A DNA stretch of 20,039 bases from Fibrobacter sp. UBA4373. Its GTDB lineage: Bacteria; Fibrobacterota; Fibrobacteria; Fibrobacterales; Fibrobacteraceae. Positions 8,401 to 15,466 of this stretch are shown here, piece after piece (position 1 is the first letter of the stretch; each line of letters opens with the position of its first letter). The DNA is taken from positions 5,653 through 25,691 of the forward strand of contig DGSB01000008.1 in NCBI GenBank assembly GCA_002390045.1, given 5' to 3'. The notes under the pieces were generated by a model, which was given only the letters and a program-made list of their open reading frames with translations, was not told the origin of the DNA and did no database searches. Both the position numbers and the translations under genes were made by a program.

Positions 8401-8406
8401 AATATA
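8401..8406 (-). promoter_or_regulatory. Candidate -10 box TATATT at the pilT start
   Basis: On the minus strand TATATT is followed by CAAAAC and then the pilT ATG. A six-base gap would place the first transcribed base on the A of the ATG, that is, a leaderless mRNA. There is no clear -35 element. Confidence 0.4.
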
Positions 8407-8451
8407 ACATTAAATTTTGCGACTAGTATTTGACGTTTTGGGGATTTAAAC

Positions 8452-8480
8452 AAAAAGCGGGCTGCAAAACTGCAGTCCGC
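8452..8480 (-). terminator. Rho-independent terminator after the 8505-9824 gene
   Basis: GCGGGCTGCA at 8457-8466 pairs with TGCAGTCCGC at 8471-8480 with one mismatch or wobble around a four-base loop. On the minus strand TTTTTG follows. It lies 24 bases past the stop of the lipoprotein gene and separates it from pilT. Confidence 0.85.
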
Positions 8481-8504
8481 CTGTTTATCAAGCAAGAAGC
8501 CTAA

Positions 8505-9824
8505 TTAATCGAGCAAATTTTCAACATCGTCTTCCGGAACCGTGTAAGTCACGGCCTTAGCCTTGGCAAGTTCCGCTTCAACGCCGTTGTAGTTGTACGG
8601 CAAAAGGATGAAGGAGATCGAGGTATAACCGTAGCCAAAGTCTTCCAGATCGTAGCTTCTATAAGTATAGGAGTCATCGATCGTCGTGTAAAGAGAGTAG
8701 TCCGACATCTTATTCGTCTTATAATAGAGACGATAGCCGTAGATTTCTTCTTCCGGAGCTTCCCAGCTAAGGGTGATATCGTAGTAAGATCCGTCATATT
8801 CTTCGACCTTGAAATTCTTGACCTGGCTCGGAACTTCGGAAGCAGTGCCGCCGACCTTGAAGGACTTGGAGTCCACCGAGTAAGAAGCGCCTTCAGTCGA
8901 GTAAGCGGTACCGTGGATGTAGTACGTGTAACCCTTGTCCCACTTACCAGAATACGGCTTGATGGTAATCGTCTTCTTGGAGCTGTCGAGAGCGACGGTC
9001 ACCAAGACACGATAGCTAGAAGAAGTCGAGCCCTTCGTGACAGACCAGTGGTCTACAACAGAATCCTTGACGAGAGCTTCCGAGAAGGTGAGCTTCACCG
9101 TCGTTGTCGTATCGATCGAAGACGTATTGTCCGAAACGAGGAAGACTTCACCAGCCACCTGTTCCATGACGACAGCGTTCAGGTTCTTTTCTTCACCAAC
9201 GCGAAGATCGCTGACCGTTCTATAAGCCGTCGTACCATACTGCAACTTGTTGAACGAAGTCTGGCCGAAAGTGATTTCGACTTCCACATTTTCCGGAAGG
9301 TTATCAAACGAATAGTAACCGTTCTTGTCGGTTGTCGTCGTCATTTCCGACGGGACAAAAATAGAGCCGAGCTTTGCATAAACAGTCACACCGGAAGCGA
9401 CTTTCTTCGTTCCCGTTTCTGCATCGAGATAGAAAACAGCACCGCTTGCCTTAACGCCCTTCTTGTACATTTGGACCGTGGAATACACATCCGGAACGCG
9501 GGCCACATCGCCCTGGCCCTGTTCTGCGACAGAAACCACGATGCGACGAGAAGCATAGTCATCAGCAGAAATCACATAAGCGTAATCACCGATAACTTTG
9601 TTCTTCAAAATCGCAACGCCCAAAGAATCCGTTGCAAAAGACTTATCGTCTGCGACGGAATAAACCTTTGCAGAAGAAATAGCGGCTTGAGAAGTGGCGT
9701 CCACGACCTGCAAAGTAACGTTGCCCTTGGTCTTGGCTTCGTCATTTACGTTCGTGACCGTTTGGCTGCAAGCTCCGAAAAGAGCTGCCGTAGAAAGCAT
9801 GAGAGTAATTTGTTTGAAATTCAT
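8505..9824 (-). CDS. Modular surface lipoprotein (carboxypeptidase-regulatory-like, Ig-like and Fn3-like domains)
   Basis: No enzyme motif is visible; this looks like an extracytoplasmic binding or structural lipoprotein of 439 residues. The signal ends LFGAC with the lipid cysteine at 19. By eye, residues about 33-115 (GNVTLQVVDATSQAAISSAKVY...) and 125-215 (GVTVYAKLGS...TDKNGYYSFDNLP) look like two carboxypeptidase-regulatory-like beta modules. Residues about 222-325 (VFLVSDNTSSIDTTTTVKLTFSEAL in outline) resemble a bacterial Ig-like Big_5 module. Residues about 333-430 (VPSQVKNFKVEEYDGSYY...) resemble fibronectin type III. These domain calls are inferences from sequence pattern. The ATG at 9824 has AAGGGG about ten bases upstream. 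The gene is monocistronic, with a terminator downstream and a divergent neighbour upstream. Confidence 0.85.
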   Translation of the reverse strand: MNFKQITLMLSTAALFGACSQTVTNVNDEAKTKGNVTLQVVDATSQAAISSAKVYSVADDKSFATDSLGVAILKNKVIGDYAYVISADDYASRRIVVSVAEQGQGDVARVPDVYSTVQMYKKGVKASGAVFYLDAETGTKKVASGVTVYAKLGSIFVPSEMTTTTDKNGYYSFDNLPENVEVEITFGQTSFNKLQYGTTAYRTVSDLRVGEEKNLNAVVMEQVAGEVFLVSDNTSSIDTTTTVKLTFSEALVKDSVVDHWSVTKGSTSSSYRVLVTVALDSSKKTITIKPYSGKWDKGYTYYIHGTAYSTEGASYSVDSKSFKVGGTASEVPSQVKNFKVEEYDGSYYDITLSWEAPEEEIYGYRLYYKTNKMSDYSLYTTIDDSYTYRSYDLEDFGYGYTSISFILLPYNYNGVEAELAKAKAVTYTVPEDDVENLLD

Positions 9825-10013
9825 ATTTGTAAAACCCCTTACAAAAAAGTTTCCCCTAACATAATAATTTGTAAGTAAAATGCAAGATGTTTTCGAAACT
9901 TTTCGTATCGTTTTTTACAACATTTCACAACTTTTTACGCCACATGAGTTTCACTGAGATATAACTCTAAGTCATCTAGATGCGCTTACGCCGATTTGCT
10001 AAATTAAACCCCG
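9825..10013. promoter_or_regulatory. Divergent intergenic region between the lipoprotein and thioredoxin genes
   Basis: This AT-rich 189-bp gap must hold both promoters. On the minus strand TATGTT at 9858-9863 fits TAnnTT and would give a leader of about 27 bases with an AAGGGG ribosome site. On the plus strand TAAATT at 10000-10005 lies eight bases before the ATG at 10014. I see no operator or RNA gene in it. Confidence 0.35.
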
Positions 10014-10484
10014 ATGAAGATCGTTTCGCCTTTGATTTTTCTCCCTGCTTTCCTCCTAGCCCTCTGCCTGTCTAGCTGCAGCGATGCCGCATACGACCGA
10101 ATTCCCGAAAAAGTCGAAGGCTTTCCAGGAGTCAGTCTCTTTATTTTTCACACATCCTGGTGTGGATATTGCAACGCTGAACTTCCATTGCTCAAAGAAA
10201 TCCATGCCGAGTATTCCCCATGCGGGCTTCACATGATCGGCATCAACGAAGATGACAACGAAAGTACCATGCACGCTTTTGTAAAGGCGAAGCAAATTCC
10301 TTACGACGTCATCTACTGGGACTATCCACTCATGAAAAAATTCGGACACCCGCGTTCGATTCCCACCCATTTTTTAGTGGACAGCGCGGGGAACATCAAA
10401 ATGCGTCAAATCGGTCCGCTGAACGAAGAAATTCTTCGTTCGCAGATCGAAAAAGCTTTAGACATTACGCATTGTCATCCATAA
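10014..10484 (+). CDS. Thioredoxin-fold lipoprotein (TlpA/ResA-like)
   Basis: The 156-residue product is probably a membrane-anchored thiol-disulfide oxidoreductase acting outside the cytoplasm. The signal ends LCLSSC with the lipid cysteine at 22. The redox motif WCGYC places the active cysteines at 50 and 53, and SIPTHFL near 115-121 supplies the conserved cis-proline. Two more cysteines (70 and one near the C-terminus) are outside the core motif. Its reductant or substrate cannot be told from the context; haem and cytochrome maturation are common for relatives. No ribosome binding site is visible before the ATG. The last 20 bp overlap the 3' end of epmA on the opposite strand. Confidence 0.88.
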   Translation: MKIVSPLIFLPAFLLALCLSSCSDAAYDRIPEKVEGFPGVSLFIFHTSWCGYCNAELPLLKEIHAEYSPCGLHMIGINEDDNESTMHAFVKAKQIPYDVIYWDYPLMKKFGHPRSIPTHFLVDSAGNIKMRQIGPLNEEILRSQIEKALDITHCHP

Positions 10485-11424
10485 ACAAGATTACATCTTC
10501 GATATTTTTTTTACCGAGGGCGAGCATATAAAGGCGATCGAGTCCCATCGCGACTCCAGACGCCGCAGGCATTCCATGTTCGAGTGCGGCAAGGAACTTT
10601 TCATCGATCGCCGGAACAGGCCGTTTATTCGCCTTTCTCCAAGCGATGTCCGCTTCGAAACGGCGCCTTTGTTCTGCAGGGTCCGTCAGTTCTTCGTAGC
10701 CGTTGCAGAGTTCCATATTTTCGATGTAAAGTTCAAAACGTTTTGCGACAGTATCGCCGTTCGAATTCACATACGTCTGAGCGAGAGCTGCACAGCTTTC
10801 CGGATAATCCATCAAGAATTGGGGAGCTCCCTTGCCCAAATGCGGTTCTACAACCGTCACCATCAAATAATCCCACCAGTCTTCGGTCGAAAAAGTTTCC
10901 GAGCCTTCCACATCCGGGACATCATTTTCCTTTAATGCCTTGCGGAAATCGTCCGCGGTCGCCTTAAAAGGATCGACTTTCGCATACCGCAGATACGCTT
11001 CGCGAAAAGTCAAGCGCTCCGCCGAAATCTTCTTTCCCAGAATTTCAGAAGCGAGGTCTTCGACTTCTTTCATCAATTCTTCGTAATGCATTCCGACGCG
11101 GTACCATTCCACCAGCTGAAATTCGGAATTATGCTTACGTCCGACTTCGTCTAACCGAAACGCGTGCGCAATTTCGAAAATATCGCCGAAGCCTGCGGCG
11201 AGCAAACGCTTCAGATGGAATTCCGGACTCGTCATCAAATAGCGGGTCGGTTTGCCGAGCGTTTCAAAATAATCCAAATGCGCATCGGTTCCACTCGCGC
11301 GGGAAAGCACGGGCGTTTCGACTTCCTGCACTCGGCGAGCCTTAAAAAAATCTCGAATTTTTTCGGTCAGAGCAAAACGGGCTTTCCACGTTTCGAGATC
11401 GCAGCTCGGTTCAAAAGTCTTCAT
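10465..11424 (-). CDS. epmA: Elongation factor P lysyltransferase (EpmA/PoxA/GenX), class II LysRS-like
   Basis: EpmA attaches (R)-beta-lysine to a conserved lysine of EF-P and so helps ribosomes pass polyproline stretches. The protein has 319 residues, the length of a LysRS catalytic core without the anticodon-binding domain. This separates it from true LysS. Seen motifs: class II motif 2 around residues 89-109 (FRLDEVGRKHNSEF, then EWYR), ELYIENMELCNGYEEL near 231-246, and motif 3 GVAMGLDRLYML at 290-301. The usual motif-2 pair N-E is L-D here, a small divergence. The partner EpmB (lysine 2,3-aminomutase) and efp are not in the window. The gene begins six bases after the stop of the secreted FISUMP gene. 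Confidence 0.92.
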   Translation of the reverse strand: MKTFEPSCDLETWKARFALTEKIRDFFKARRVQEVETPVLSRASGTDAHLDYFETLGKPTRYLMTSPEFHLKRLLAAGFGDIFEIAHAFRLDEVGRKHNSEFQLVEWYRVGMHYEELMKEVEDLASEILGKKISAERLTFREAYLRYAKVDPFKATADDFRKALKENDVPDVEGSETFSTEDWWDYLMVTVVEPHLGKGAPQFLMDYPESCAALAQTYVNSNGDTVAKRFELYIENMELCNGYEELTDPAEQRRRFEADIAWRKANKRPVPAIDEKFLAALEHGMPAASGVAMGLDRLYMLALGKKNIEDVILFMDDNA

Positions 11425-11430
11425 GCGAAA

Positions 11431-12546
11431 TTATTCCTGCACGCAGCGCACGGAAAGTCCAAAGCGCTTATCCACCGAAGCCTTGTCCAGATTTGTCGCG
11501 TCCGAAAAGAGGTTCCGCACGAATCCGCGAGAAGCGTCTTCTTCGTTCGTCGTCCAGAAATAAGTTCCTTCGCCGACAAGCGTGCAAATTCCATTCTGGT
11601 TAAAGTAACCGCCGAATTGGACTGTCACCGCAAAATCCGCCACATCGACAGCCGAAAGGGCGTCAAAATCTTCATCCGTGGCAGCATGGAAGCCTTCCGG
11701 GCAAGCCTGCTGAGCCGCTCCAAACGTATAAAGACGTCCATACAAATCACAATTCAAAGAATCTCCGTCATAGCAAGCGGAAGAATCCGGGACATCAAAA
11801 GAAATGTTGTCAATCATCCAAATCTTTTCGCCAAAACGTTCTACGCGATACGTCTTGTTGTCACGCGGGTCGACAACACTGCCGATGACTGGGCAACGAA
11901 CAGGTGCATTCAGTGAATCCAGGCGCGCATTTAAAGAATCCCCATAGGCATCGCACAGATGGAATTTTCTTCTTGCAGAAATGAAGTCCGCAGGATCGTT
12001 CCCCATCAGGAACGTGACCGCAGAATCGATGGACGGAATGACGGAATCCCCGACTGCAGAAAGCCAATTGCTTGCCACATGAAAAGGCGAAGCCCAAAAA
12101 ACGTCTACCGAAAGGGAATCGATCAAAAGCTTCATCGGCGAAGGCGTCGGGACGCTGACTTTTTTAGCAACAAGCTTCTGCGGATTCGCCGCGCAGGCAG
12201 CGGAATCCGGAGCGTCTTCCCGGGTAAAAGAAGAATCGGTACGGGCGATGCAGGCAGAAAGGCAATCGTTTTTTTCTTTCTTTTTGCAAGTTTCCCAGAC
12301 AAGAGTATCGACTTTAACCATCACTGGCTTCATGAACTTTTTGTTCTTGCGAATTGCCCCGAGGGTTTGGCCGTAAAGTTCAATCGCCGAAGTATCACCC
12401 GACTTTCCCTGTTCTGCAAGTGCGATCAAGGATTCCGAACAAGCCTGTTCCCCATTCGCCTTGGAACAAGCCTTAGAAACTTTAGGAGCCGCAGCCAAAG
12501 CCGCGCTCGACATCAAAAGAGCTGCAATCAAAAAGAACTTTTTCAT
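11431..12546 (-). CDS. Secreted FISUMP-domain protein
   Basis: The 371-residue product has a Sec signal peptide (MKKFFLIAALLMSSAALA, cleaved near 18) without a lipobox. A cysteine-rich N-terminal half of unknown type spans about 20-215 (CSKANGEQACSESL, CKKKEKNDCLSAC). A FISUMP domain from about 221 to the end carries DNKTYRVERFG, KIWMIDNISF at 241-250, GRLYTFGAAQQ, ACPEGFHAATDEDF, YFWTTNEE and the terminal RFGLSVRCVQE. The ATG at 12546 is chosen because it starts the signal peptide; an upstream in-frame start would bury it. There is no Shine-Dalgarno site, but TATATT lies seven bases upstream. epmA follows after six bases, so the two are likely co-transcribed. Confidence 0.88.
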   Translation of the reverse strand: MKKFFLIAALLMSSAALAAAPKVSKACSKANGEQACSESLIALAEQGKSGDTSAIELYGQTLGAIRKNKKFMKPVMVKVDTLVWETCKKKEKNDCLSACIARTDSSFTREDAPDSAACAANPQKLVAKKVSVPTPSPMKLLIDSLSVDVFWASPFHVASNWLSAVGDSVIPSIDSAVTFLMGNDPADFISARRKFHLCDAYGDSLNARLDSLNAPVRCPVIGSVVDPRDNKTYRVERFGEKIWMIDNISFDVPDSSACYDGDSLNCDLYGRLYTFGAAQQACPEGFHAATDEDFDALSAVDVADFAVTVQFGGYFNQNGICTLVGEGTYFWTTNEEDASRGFVRNLFSDATNLDKASVDKRFGLSVRCVQE

Positions 12547-12553
12547 ACAAAAG

Positions 12554-12559
12554 AATATA
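12554..12559 (-). promoter_or_regulatory. Candidate -10 box TATATT before the secreted FISUMP gene
   Basis: TATATT is followed by CTTTTGT and the ATG at 12546, a seven-base gap that would give a leaderless or nearly leaderless transcript. It lies in the 29-base gap after the upstream stop, so it could be an internal promoter of the run. Confidence 0.35.
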
Positions 12560-12575
12560 GAAAATTCCCTTTCCA

Positions 12576-13430
12576 CTAATTGACATATCCGCCAGTCGGC
12601 TTGCCTTTTACTTTCGGGCGAACCGTAAAGCAGTCTGCAATTCCGAGCGGCGGAAGGAAATCCTTCAGCACTTCATATTCGTCGCCAGCAGAAAAGGCGT
12701 TCTTATGCTTTTGGAAAAGATTGAAGAGATGCGCGGCGCAATCGGCCTGTTTCTGTTCTACGGCGAACATTTCGACAAGACTCACGGCGTAAAGATGGCG
12801 CAAAAGAAGCCCTGGGAGCATCATCACGGTAAGGAACCAATCCGTTACCACTTTGGATTTTTGCGGTTTATCTTTTTGCTGGCGAACGACATTCACATTT
12901 GTGCGGACTTCCTTGCCAAGCGCATTCAGCTGTAACGGGCGAAATTCCGGCATTTCAAAAATCTTTGCATCCGCCACCATGTCAAACGCACTGCACACCA
13001 AGAACTTTGTAAAATCGGAATAGATGGAATAGCCGATAGAATCGACCGCTTCTTTCTGGTTTTCCGGCACGAGCTTTGCAATTTCTGGACGGATCTTATT
13101 CATCGCCATTGCAAAATTGCTTTCGGTGCAGCAGACCTCAAATTCCTTGCCCGCAAGAAGCGATTCGTGGAACATTTCAAAACGGACCACTTCGCGGAGC
13201 TTTTTGTATGCATCCGTCGCGTCTTCGCTGAATTCCACCTTTGCGCCATACTTCTTTTCGGCAGTTTCAACTTTTGCCTTGACAAGAGCATCGTAATCGG
13301 TACCGTTCACGATCTGCATCGTTTCGCCGATAAGAACCTTGAACTGTTCGTTATAGCGCGCCGCAGACTGTTCGTCTACAACTTCGATGTTCTTCAGATT
13401 TTCAAGAGCTTGATCAAATTCTTTCTGCAT
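12576..13430 (-). CDS. Hypothetical protein, unrecognised, linked to the xanthine permease gene
   Basis: I do not recognise this 284-residue protein. It has no signal peptide. The region TDWFLTVMMLPGLLLRHLYAV around residues 195-216 is hydrophobic and could be a membrane-associated or buried helix; the rest looks soluble and helical. Cysteine pairs (VCCTES, DCAAHL) are scattered. The C-terminus is basic (VRPKVKGKPTGG). Start choice is open. The ATG at 13430 has GGAG twelve bases upstream. A TTG at 13466, nine bases after the permease stop, would add twelve residues, and the extended N-terminus then fits one TPR-like helix pair (G at 8, A at 20). Function cannot be assigned. Confidence 0.75.
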   Translation of the reverse strand: MQKEFDQALENLKNIEVVDEQSAARYNEQFKVLIGETMQIVNGTDYDALVKAKVETAEKKYGAKVEFSEDATDAYKKLREVVRFEMFHESLLAGKEFEVCCTESNFAMAMNKIRPEIAKLVPENQKEAVDSIGYSIYSDFTKFLVCSAFDMVADAKIFEMPEFRPLQLNALGKEVRTNVNVVRQQKDKPQKSKVVTDWFLTVMMLPGLLLRHLYAVSLVEMFAVEQKQADCAAHLFNLFQKHKNAFSAGDEYEVLKDFLPPLGIADCFTVRPKVKGKPTGGYVN

Positions 13431-13475
13431 GAATAAAACGACTCCACGTTCAGTTAAGCCAGACAATCACCTAGC

Positions 13476-14807
13476 CTATGCGGTCTTTTCCGCATGAATT
13501 GTCGGGGCCTTATCCTTGGGCAGGACCAGATTCAAAATGACAGCGAGCAGGAACACGACCGCCACGCAGTTCTCCGCAAAAATCGTCTGCACGATCTGCG
13601 GAAAAATTTCGAACATCTTAGATGCCGATGTAAACCCAAGCCCTACGCTAAGCGAAAGACTCGTAATGATCATGTTCCGCTGAGAGAAACCGCTTTTGGC
13701 CATCATCCCGAAGCCAGCAAACAAAATCGAGCCGAACATCATAATGGTACAGCCCCCGAGCACCGCCTGCGGAATCGTCGAAAGCAAGTGACCAAACGGC
13801 GGGAAAATTCCCCCAAGGAGCATCACCACGGCACTCGTTCCAATCGCAAAACGGTTCACCACGCCCGAAAGCGAAGCAAGTCCCACATTCTGGCTAAAAG
13901 ACGTAATCGGCGTACAGCCAAAAAGTCCCGAAATAGAACTGACAAAGCCATCGCAACTAATCGCTCCGCCCATTTCGACCTTATGAACCTGGCGCTTCAA
14001 CGCGCCATTCACCAAGGCACTCGTATCGCCTACGGTTTCCGTCGCCGACACAAGGTAAATCGCAATGATCGAAAGGATCGGTCCTACATGAAATTCCGGC
14101 TTAAAAGGAAGGAAGGTCGGCAGGGAGACGATGCTGCAATCCATCACGCCCGAAAAATCGACCATTCCCATGCAGAGCGCAAGAATATAGCCGACGATCA
14201 AACCGACCAGCACCGATAGCGAACGCAAAAATCCCTTGGCAAAGATTTGTGTCAAAAGACACACAAGAAGCGTCACACTACCGACAATCCAGTTTTCTGC
14301 AGCGCCGAAGTTCGAAGCGCCGACACCACCGGCAAAGGAATTCGCCCCAATCGGGAGCAGCGAAAAGCCTATCGACGTCACCACTGTAGCCGCCACAATA
14401 TGCGGAATCAGCTTTAGCCAATACTTCGCACAAAGTCCGAGCAAACCTTCAACGATACCGCCCACAATGACAGCGCCCATCAAAGTTCCCATTCCCTGCG
14501 TCGTTCCAATGGAAATCGCCACCGAAAGGAATGTAAAACTTAAGCCCATCACAATCGGCAGACGAGAACCGATTTTCCAAATCGGATACAGCTGGATCAG
14601 CGTACCGATACTCGCAATGATCATGCAGTTTTGAATCAAGGACGCCGTCACGCCTTTTTCGATTCCCACCACATTCGCCAAAATGATAATTGGCGTAATG
14701 TTGCTCACAAACATGGCAAGCACGTGCTGAAGCCCAAAAGGAAGGGCCTTGAGCAATGGAACTCTGCCGTCTAGCGTATAAAGATTTTCAGAAGATTTCG
14801 TCGTCAT
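13476..14807 (-). CDS. pbuX: NCS2 family purine permease (xanthine permease type)
   Basis: This 443-residue inner-membrane transporter probably imports xanthine, perhaps other purines, by proton symport. It shows the many hydrophobic helices of NCS2 proteins. Two family signatures stand out: ATETVGD at 255-261 in the substrate-binding helix, and SQNVGL at 305-310. The QN.G form is typical of the xanthine/urate branch rather than the uracil branch. Coupling to xpt, 11 bases upstream, supports xanthine. No Shine-Dalgarno sequence is visible before the ATG at 14807; TAATTT, spanning the xpt stop, lies eight bases upstream. Exact substrate is inferred. Confidence 0.88.
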   Translation of the reverse strand: MTTKSSENLYTLDGRVPLLKALPFGLQHVLAMFVSNITPIIILANVVGIEKGVTASLIQNCMIIASIGTLIQLYPIWKIGSRLPIVMGLSFTFLSVAISIGTTQGMGTLMGAVIVGGIVEGLLGLCAKYWLKLIPHIVAATVVTSIGFSLLPIGANSFAGGVGASNFGAAENWIVGSVTLLVCLLTQIFAKGFLRSLSVLVGLIVGYILALCMGMVDFSGVMDCSIVSLPTFLPFKPEFHVGPILSIIAIYLVSATETVGDTSALVNGALKRQVHKVEMGGAISCDGFVSSISGLFGCTPITSFSQNVGLASLSGVVNRFAIGTSAVVMLLGGIFPPFGHLLSTIPQAVLGGCTIMMFGSILFAGFGMMAKSGFSQRNMIITSLSLSVGLGFTSASKMFEIFPQIVQTIFAENCVAVVFLLAVILNLVLPKDKAPTIHAEKTA

Positions 14808-14818
14808 TTTTTTAGAAA

Positions 14819-15406
14819 TTAAGATTCCTGTTCGCGGAACTGGATAAAGCCGCTTTCCGCATCCATACTTTCGACAATGGCCAAGGATTCAAGTCGAACG
14901 CCTGCCGCCCGGAGCTTTGCACCGCCCGGCTGCATTCCCTTTTCAATGGCAATTCCCACGCCCACCAGTTCAGCGTGAGCCTGCTTGACAAGATCGATCA
15001 AGGCGGCACTCGCTTCGCCATCCGCCAAGAAATCGTCCACGATCAAAATCTTATCCGTAGGCTTTAAATAAGGCTTCGAAACAAAGATTTCGTTATACTT
15101 TTTATGCGTAAAGGAATAAGCCTTTGCCACATACTTGTCGTCGGTGCTGTTCACCGTCTGACCTTTTTTTGCAAAGACCACCGGAATTTCGTTCACATAG
15201 GCGACGGCAGAGGCAATCGCGATTCCGCTCGATTCGATCGTCAAAACCTTATTGAATTTAACATCCGAAAAACGGCGTTTGATTTCTTCGCCGATTTTTT
15301 TCATCAGTCGAATATCGATTTGATGATTCAAGAAACTGTCAACTTTCAAAACGTTGCCGGGCTTGACAACGCCATCGGCAAGAATCTTTGCTTCTAGAAA
15401 ATTCAT
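14819..15406 (-). CDS. xpt: Xanthine phosphoribosyltransferase
   Basis: Xpt converts xanthine and PRPP to XMP for purine salvage. The 195 residues match Bacillus-type Xpt. The N-terminus MNFLEAKILADG resembles the family, and the PRPP-binding loop is LIVDDFLADGEAS at 121-133. The stretch TIESSGIAIASAVA near 56-69 and the late IEKGMQPGG also fit. It forms the head of an xpt-permease unit, an arrangement common in Firmicutes. The 60-base gap to the divergent sufS is too short for the purine riboswitch found there. No ribosome binding site is visible; TAATTT is seven bases before the ATG. Confidence 0.94.
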   Translation of the reverse strand: MNFLEAKILADGVVKPGNVLKVDSFLNHQIDIRLMKKIGEEIKRRFSDVKFNKVLTIESSGIAIASAVAYVNEIPVVFAKKGQTVNSTDDKYVAKAYSFTHKKYNEIFVSKPYLKPTDKILIVDDFLADGEASAALIDLVKQAHAELVGVGIAIEKGMQPGGAKLRAAGVRLESLAIVESMDAESGFIQFREQES

Positions 15407-15466
15407 GTGCGAAAAATTAAAAAAATCCCTATTATTTCACTTGTTATTTTTTTATTTTCTACAGCA
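15407..15466. promoter_or_regulatory. Compact divergent promoter region between xpt and sufS
   Basis: Sixty AT-rich bases serve two genes. On the minus strand TAATTT (15414-15419) is seven bases from the xpt start. On the plus strand TATTTT (15453-15458) is eight bases from the sufS start. Neither gene has a visible ribosome binding site. The boxes could be chance in such AT-rich DNA. Confidence 0.35.

Noticed and set aside
6598..8433. A 611-codon open frame on the plus strand
   Set aside because: It is antisense to pilC and pilT, whose motifs are intact on the minus strand. Its product is His/Arg-rich low-complexity sequence typical of a shadow frame.
8913..9878. A 321-codon plus-strand frame
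   Set aside because: It is antisense to the surface lipoprotein gene with a clear lipobox and terminator; its product is Arg-rich with no family features.
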